In this document: in pieces, positions 60,095 to 64,000 of the stretch | How the letters are laid out: each line of letters opens with the position of its first letter | Position numbering within the stretch: position 1 is the stretch's first letter | Assembly: GCF_019456655.1 (NCBI RefSeq) | Contig: NZ_CP080332.1 | Coordinates: forward strand, 2,046,001 to 2,110,000 | Direction: 5' to 3' | Length of the DNA: 64,000 nucleotides | Origin: Mycolicibacterium diernhoferi | GTDB taxonomy: Bacteria > Actinomycetota > Actinomycetes > Mycobacteriales > Mycobacteriaceae | Program-made: the position numbers and the translations under genes | The notes under the pieces: generated by a model | Seen by the model: the letters and a program-made list of their open reading frames with translations, nothing else | Database searches by the model: none | Told to the model about the DNA's origin: nothing

Positions 60095-61564
60095 ATGAGC
60101 GCAACCGACGAGCGGGTCGAACCCCGGGTGAGCGCGAGCACCCTGCTGGAACGCCAGCGCCGGGCGTTCATCGCGGCCGGGCCGCCGAGCGTGGCACTGC
60201 GGCGCAACCGCATCGACCGGCTGATGGCACTGGTACTCGACAACACCGACGCCTTCGTCGACGCGATGGCCACCGACTTCGGCACCCGGTCGCGGGCGGC
60301 CTCGCTGTTCACCGAGGTGGTCGGCATCATCCCGGTGATCGAGCACACCAGATCACATGTGCCGCAGTGGATGAAGTCCACCAAGCTGATGCGGGCGGCG
60401 CGCGCGGCCGGGTTTCGGGCCGAGGTCGAACCCGCGCCACTGGGCGTGGTCGGCATCATCGGGCCGTGGAACTTCCCGTTGAACCTCGTGGTGCTGCCCG
60501 CCTCGGCCGCGTTCGCCGCCGGCAACCGGGTGATGATCAAGATGTCCGAAGTCACCTCGCACACAGCCGAGTTGATGGCCGAGTTGGCCCCGCAGTACTT
60601 CGAGCCGACCGAACTCACCGTAGTCACCGGCGGGCCCGAGGTGGCCGCCGAGTTCTCCCGGCTGCCGTTCGACCACCTGTTCTTCACCGGGTCGCCGTCG
60701 GTGGGCTCGCTGGTGCAGCGGGCCGCGGCGGAGAACCTGGTGCCGGTCACGCTGGAACTGGGCGGAAAGAACCCCGTCGTGGTGGCCCCCGATGCGGACA
60801 TCCGGCGTTCGGCCACGCGAATCGCGCAGGCCCGTATGGTCAATGGGGGACAGGTCTGCGTGTGCCCCGACTACGTGTTCGTGCCCGACCGCGACGTCGC
60901 ACAGTTCGTCGACACCGTGCGGCAGACATGGCAGGGCATGTTCGGATCCATCATCGGCAACGACGACTACTGCTCCAGCGTCAACGAAGCCAACTTCGAC
61001 CGGGTGATCGGGCTGATCGAGGACGCCCGCGCCCTCGGGGCGACGGTGCACACGGTGGCGCCGCCCGGGGAGGCACTGCCCGACCGCGCCAGCCGCAAAA
61101 TCGCACCGACCATCGTCAGCGCCATCGACGACCGGATGGCGATCGCGTCGGAGGAGATCTTCGGTCCGGTGCTATCGGTGCTCGGTTACTCGGCGCTGCC
61201 CGAGGTCATCGACTACATCAACGCGCGCCCGGCGCCGCTGGTCGCCTACTGGTTCGGGCCCGACGGCGACAGGTTCCGGACCTTCGTACGCAACACCCGC
61301 AGCGGTGGGGTAGCCCGCAATGACTTTGCCGCGCAGATGATCCCGTCCGCCGCGCCGTTCGGTGGGGTGGGCCGCAGCGGGATGGGCGCCTATCACGGCA
61401 AGGCCGGGTTCGACGCGTTCAGTCACCAGCGCACCGTGGTCGGCACCGACCTGCCGTTCAGCATGACCGGCTCGGCGGCCCCGCCGTTCGGGCGCGCGAT
61501 GTTGATGTACGCCGACGTGACCCTCGCGATGGCCCGGCGGCGCACCCGACGCCGCCTCAGCTGA
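60095..61564 (+). CDS. Aldehyde dehydrogenase, coniferyl-aldehyde type
   Basis: A 489-residue aldehyde dehydrogenase of the coniferyl/fatty aldehyde branch (no N-terminal extension, GPWNFPLNLVVLP as cofactor segment). FFTGSPSVGSLVQ, Glu in TLELGGKNPVVV and Cys in NGGQVCVCPDYVFV are clear. The C-terminal arginine-rich tail ARRRTRRRLS is unusual. It would oxidise the aldehyde formed after P450 hydroxylation. It is divergent from the P450 gene and shares its promoter region. Confidence 0.9.
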   Translation: MSATDERVEPRVSASTLLERQRRAFIAAGPPSVALRRNRIDRLMALVLDNTDAFVDAMATDFGTRSRAASLFTEVVGIIPVIEHTRSHVPQWMKSTKLMRAARAAGFRAEVEPAPLGVVGIIGPWNFPLNLVVLPASAAFAAGNRVMIKMSEVTSHTAELMAELAPQYFEPTELTVVTGGPEVAAEFSRLPFDHLFFTGSPSVGSLVQRAAAENLVPVTLELGGKNPVVVAPDADIRRSATRIAQARMVNGGQVCVCPDYVFVPDRDVAQFVDTVRQTWQGMFGSIIGNDDYCSSVNEANFDRVIGLIEDARALGATVHTVAPPGEALPDRASRKIAPTIVSAIDDRMAIASEEIFGPVLSVLGYSALPEVIDYINARPAPLVAYWFGPDGDRFRTFVRNTRSGGVARNDFAAQMIPSAAPFGGVGRSGMGAYHGKAGFDAFSHQRTVVGTDLPFSMTGSAAPPFGRAMLMYADVTLAMARRRTRRRLS

Positions 61565-61565
61565 T

Positions 61566-63248
61566 CTATTCCCCGTCGCTGCGCTCGCCCGCGGTAACGG
61601 CCTGTTCGCGGGCCCACCGGTAGTCGGCCTTGCCGGCCGGGCTGCGTTCGATGACCGGGCGGAACACCACCGCCTTGGGCAGCTTGTACCGGGCGATCGA
61701 CTGCTCTGCGTGGGCGATGAGCTCCTCGGCGTCGGCGTGGGCGCCCTCGGACAACGCCACGACCGCCACCACTTCGCTGCCCCAGCGCTCGCTGGGCCGG
61801 CCGGCCACCACCACGTCGGCCACCGCGGGATGCGAGGCGATGGCGGATTCGACCTCCTCGGCGAAGATCTTCTCCCCGCCGGAATTGATGGTGACCGAAT
61901 CCCGGCCGAGCAACTCGATGGCGCCGGTGTCGAGGTGGCGGGCCCGATCCCCGGGGATGGCGTAGCGGACCCCGTCGATGGTCACGAAGGTCGCCGCGGT
62001 CTTGGCGGCGTCGTTCTTGTAGCCCAGCGGGACGTAGCCGCGTTGGGCCAGCCAGCCCAGATCGTCATGCCCGGGTGCCAGCACAGCGCTGAAATCCTCT
62101 GCCACCACGCAGGTGTCGGGGCCGGCATTGAAGGTGCCGGTGGACACCGCGCCGCCGGCGGACATGTGGTTGAGCTGGGCGCCGGTCTCCGAGGAGCCGA
62201 CCCCGTCGATCACGATCAGTCCCGGTTTGGCGTCGATCAGCTGCTGCTTCACATACGGGGTGAGCTGCGCGCCACCGTTGGCCACCACCGCCAGCGAGGA
62301 CACGTCCGCCGACCCGGCCTTGATCGCGGCCAGCAGCGGGCGGGCCATCGCATCACCGACCACCGTCGCGACCATGACCTGCTCGCGCTCGATGGTGCGC
62401 ACCACATCGTCGGCGTCGAACCGGTCGACGGTGCTGGGGAACACCAGCGTCTGCCCGGTGCTCAGCGCCGTCATGGCCGCCCACTGCGCGGCCCCGTGGA
62501 TCAACGGCGGCAGGATCAGCAGTTTGGTGCCCGGATTCTCGGCGACGCGGGTCGCGACCTCCTGCACCGAACCGACCAGATCGCCGGTCATCATGTTGCG
62601 GCCGCCGAACGAGGTCATGAAGATGTCGTGCTGGCGCCACAGCACGCCCTTGGGCATGCCGGTGGTGCCGCCGGTGTAGAGCACGTAGAGGTCGTCGGGC
62701 GAGTGCGCCACGGCCGGGGCCGGAGCGGGGGCATCGACGATCGAGTCGTAGTCGACCGCACCGTCGAGCAGCTCGTTGCCGGACCCGTCGGCGATCTGGA
62801 TGAGGACCTTCAGGTTCGGCAGCTCGCCGCGGATCTCGGCGACCCGGGGCGCGAAGGTCGCGTGGTAGAGCAGCGCAGAGGCCGCGGAATCGGCCAGCAG
62901 ATACTGTAGTTCGTTCTTGACGTAGCGGTAGTTGACGTTGAACGGCGCGACCCGGGCGGCGAACGATCCCAGCAGTCCCTCGACGAACTCCGGCCCGTTG
63001 TAGGCGTAGATGCCGAGCAGGTCCTGGCCGGCCTCGTGACCGGCCAGCGCGCTGCGTTCGGTGTGACAGCCCAGGCCGCGGGAATTCAGGAAGGCGGCCA
63101 ACCGGTTGGAGCGGTCCACCACCTCGCGGTAGCTGTACCGGCGGTCGCCCTGGATGATCAGCGGGCGGTCCGGGACGGCCGCGGCGACGGCGTCGGCGAC
63201 GGCCGGGACGGTGAACTGCGGGGATGTCTGCGGGGATGTCTCAGCCAT
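61566..63248 (-). CDS. Acyl-CoA ligase, FadD19-like
   Basis: A 560-residue ANL ligase, paralogous to the one at 49146 (shared GHEAGQDLLGIYAYNGPE, P-loop LYTGGTTGMPKGVLWRQ, DGVGSSETGAQLNH and SPAGKADYRWAREQ with the catalytic Lys). Its last residues, GERSDGE, are encoded by the short dispersed GCGAGCG element. It overlaps the isochorismatase stop by eight bases and ends the minus-strand operon at the window edge. Confidence 0.9.
   Translation of the reverse strand: MAETSPQTSPQFTVPAVADAVAAAVPDRPLIIQGDRRYSYREVVDRSNRLAAFLNSRGLGCHTERSALAGHEAGQDLLGIYAYNGPEFVEGLLGSFAARVAPFNVNYRYVKNELQYLLADSAASALLYHATFAPRVAEIRGELPNLKVLIQIADGSGNELLDGAVDYDSIVDAPAPAPAVAHSPDDLYVLYTGGTTGMPKGVLWRQHDIFMTSFGGRNMMTGDLVGSVQEVATRVAENPGTKLLILPPLIHGAAQWAAMTALSTGQTLVFPSTVDRFDADDVVRTIEREQVMVATVVGDAMARPLLAAIKAGSADVSSLAVVANGGAQLTPYVKQQLIDAKPGLIVIDGVGSSETGAQLNHMSAGGAVSTGTFNAGPDTCVVAEDFSAVLAPGHDDLGWLAQRGYVPLGYKNDAAKTAATFVTIDGVRYAIPGDRARHLDTGAIELLGRDSVTINSGGEKIFAEEVESAIASHPAVADVVVAGRPSERWGSEVVAVVALSEGAHADAEELIAHAEQSIARYKLPKAVVFRPVIERSPAGKADYRWAREQAVTAGERSDGE
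61570..61593. repeat. Short dispersed GCGAGCG-N-AGCGAC element
   Basis: On the minus strand it reads CGCGGGCGAGCGCAGCGACG then GGG and overlaps the final codons of the FadD19-like gene. Related copies are at 25047 and near 21294. Confidence 0.6.
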
Positions 63249-63831
63249 GGCGGCTCCATTGTTCGATGAGGTCGTCGGTCGTGGTCACGGTGGCCAGCAG
63301 GGCGAGACTGTTGTCGATGACCGCCTGGCCGTAGTCGGCGGGGACCCCCGCAACGGCGTCGCGGGGGAGGACCACACGGTAACCGGCATTGACGGCGTCC
63401 ATGACCAGATTGGGGATCGCGATGTTCAGTGAGACCCCGACCGCGACGATGGTGGTGACGCCGAGATTGCGCAGCACCGCGTCCAGCTCGGTGCCGCCCA
63501 TCGGGCCGACTCCGTGCCACCGGTACAGCATCAGATCGGTTGGCTCCGGGCCGAATTCGGGGAGCAGAGTAGCGCCCTCGCTACCGGGGGTGATGTCGAC
63601 GGAGCGTTTGCCGGCCGCGAACAGTCGGGCGTTGTGATTGGAACCGAGCCCGTCGGGCCGGCGCTGCACCAGGCAGTGCACGACGTGATGACCGGCCGTG
63701 CGGGCCGCCGGGAGCAGTCGCGCGATGTTGGGCAGCGCGGCCCGGCGCGCCTCGGCGGCCAGGATCGCCAGCCCGGCGTTCGGCCCGACCACCGCACCCT
63801 GGAGTTCCTGGGTGACGATCGCAAGGGTCAC
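63241..63831 (-). CDS. Isochorismatase-family hydrolase
   Basis: A 196-residue cysteine-hydrolase-fold protein. The pattern LAIVTQELQGAVVGPNAGLAILA resembles the Asp-containing first strand of the family, with Asp replaced by Thr-Gln-Glu, and the nucleophile position in VAVGVSLNIAIPN is Ser rather than Cys. So the normal Asp-Lys-Cys triad is not intact, and activity as an isochorismatase or nicotinamidase is doubtful. GTG at 63831 overlaps the previous stop. The gene lies between an upstream partial gene and the FadD19-like ligase. Confidence 0.8.
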   Translation of the reverse strand: MTLAIVTQELQGAVVGPNAGLAILAAEARRAALPNIARLLPAARTAGHHVVHCLVQRRPDGLGSNHNARLFAAGKRSVDITPGSEGATLLPEFGPEPTDLMLYRWHGVGPMGGTELDAVLRNLGVTTIVAVGVSLNIAIPNLVMDAVNAGYRVVLPRDAVAGVPADYGQAVIDNSLALLATVTTTDDLIEQWSRHG

Positions 63832-64000
63832 GCGTTGATCTTCTCGACCGGGGGCACCTCGTAGAACTGCTGCGCCCATTTCCGCATGGCCATATAGGGT
63901 TTCGCGTCGATCTTGGACAGCGTCGGCCGCTCCACATACTTCTGGTATCGCCAGATGTCCAGGTCGTCCCACACGGTCACCATGTACTGCTTCTCGACGC
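63828..64000 (-). CDS. Partial protein of unknown function (C-terminus)
   Basis: The last 57 or so codons of a gene that enters from beyond base 64000. The frame reads VEKQYMVTVWDDLDIWRYQKYV and ends FYEVPPVEKINA. Its stop TGA overlaps the GTG of the isochorismatase-like gene by three bases, so it is the upstream gene in the same operon. No family is recognised; similar aromatic-rich C-termini occur in small barrel or oxygenase-related proteins. Confidence 0.6.
   Translation of the reverse strand, partial: VEKQYMVTVWDDLDIWRYQKYVERPTLSKIDAKPYMAMRKWAQQFYEVPPVEKINA

Overview
The window is high-GC actinobacterial DNA and almost certainly comes from a mycobacterium, probably a fast-growing environmental one (Mycolicibacterium type). 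The grounds are very many acyl-CoA catabolic paralogues, a 13E12/DUF222 gene behind a mycobacterial LexA box, a MoeY-type E1/nitroreductase fusion near a GAF-GGDEF-EAL protein (as in the M. tuberculosis Rv1354c-Rv1355c area, from memory), a KstR-like TetR regulator, F420-type enzymes, and frequent GTG starts with overlapping stop/start codons.

1-20 kb is a mixed housekeeping and signalling region. It holds the 3' part of a phosphoglucomutase, an MFS exporter, tRNA-Ala(GGC) with a terminator, and a GAF-GGDEF-EAL cyclic-di-GMP protein. An intact IS481-family element sits exactly on that gene's stop codon. A methyltransferase, a dienelactone hydrolase, a TetR regulator, a P450, the MoeY-like fusion, an acyl-CoA synthetase and a two-gene acyl-CoA dehydrogenase operon follow, then a second GAF-GGDEF-EAL paralogue and an orphan GNAT-like protein.

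20-30 kb carries a MaoC hydratase (HtdZ-like) and an acyl-CoA dehydrogenase divergent from an SDR/thiolase/acyl-CoA dehydrogenase/GntR operon. A flavin monooxygenase/TetR/hydrolase operon behind two tandem palindromes comes next, and then the DNA-damage-type 13E12 HNH gene.

30-64 kb is one large catabolic island: a CoA-transferase, an SDR/LLM/SnoaL operon, a six-gene crotonase x3 and acyl-CoA ligase x3 operon, GntR/crotonase/thiolase, TetR/crotonase/SDR, and a run of crotonase, amidohydrolase, FadD19-like ligase, amidohydrolase and two acyl-CoA dehydrogenases. It continues with a third amidohydrolase and an SCP2-type thiolase, two aldehyde dehydrogenases, a P450, a second TetR, another FadD19-like ligase and an isochorismatase-fold hydrolase. 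The gene content suggests oxidation of a hydrophobic substrate by P450 and aldehyde dehydrogenase, CoA activation, then beta-oxidation and C-C cleavage steps. The substrate cannot be read from sequence; steroid, terpenoid or other alicyclic compounds are the obvious candidates.

The strongest unexplained signal is a shared operator, ACTGTAA-N3-TTACAGT. It is perfect at 30402 and 56427 and near-perfect at 59973, with a degenerate copy at 45184. It lies in promoters of four separated units of the island, next to two paralogous TetR genes, which suggests one local regulon for an uncharacterised pathway.
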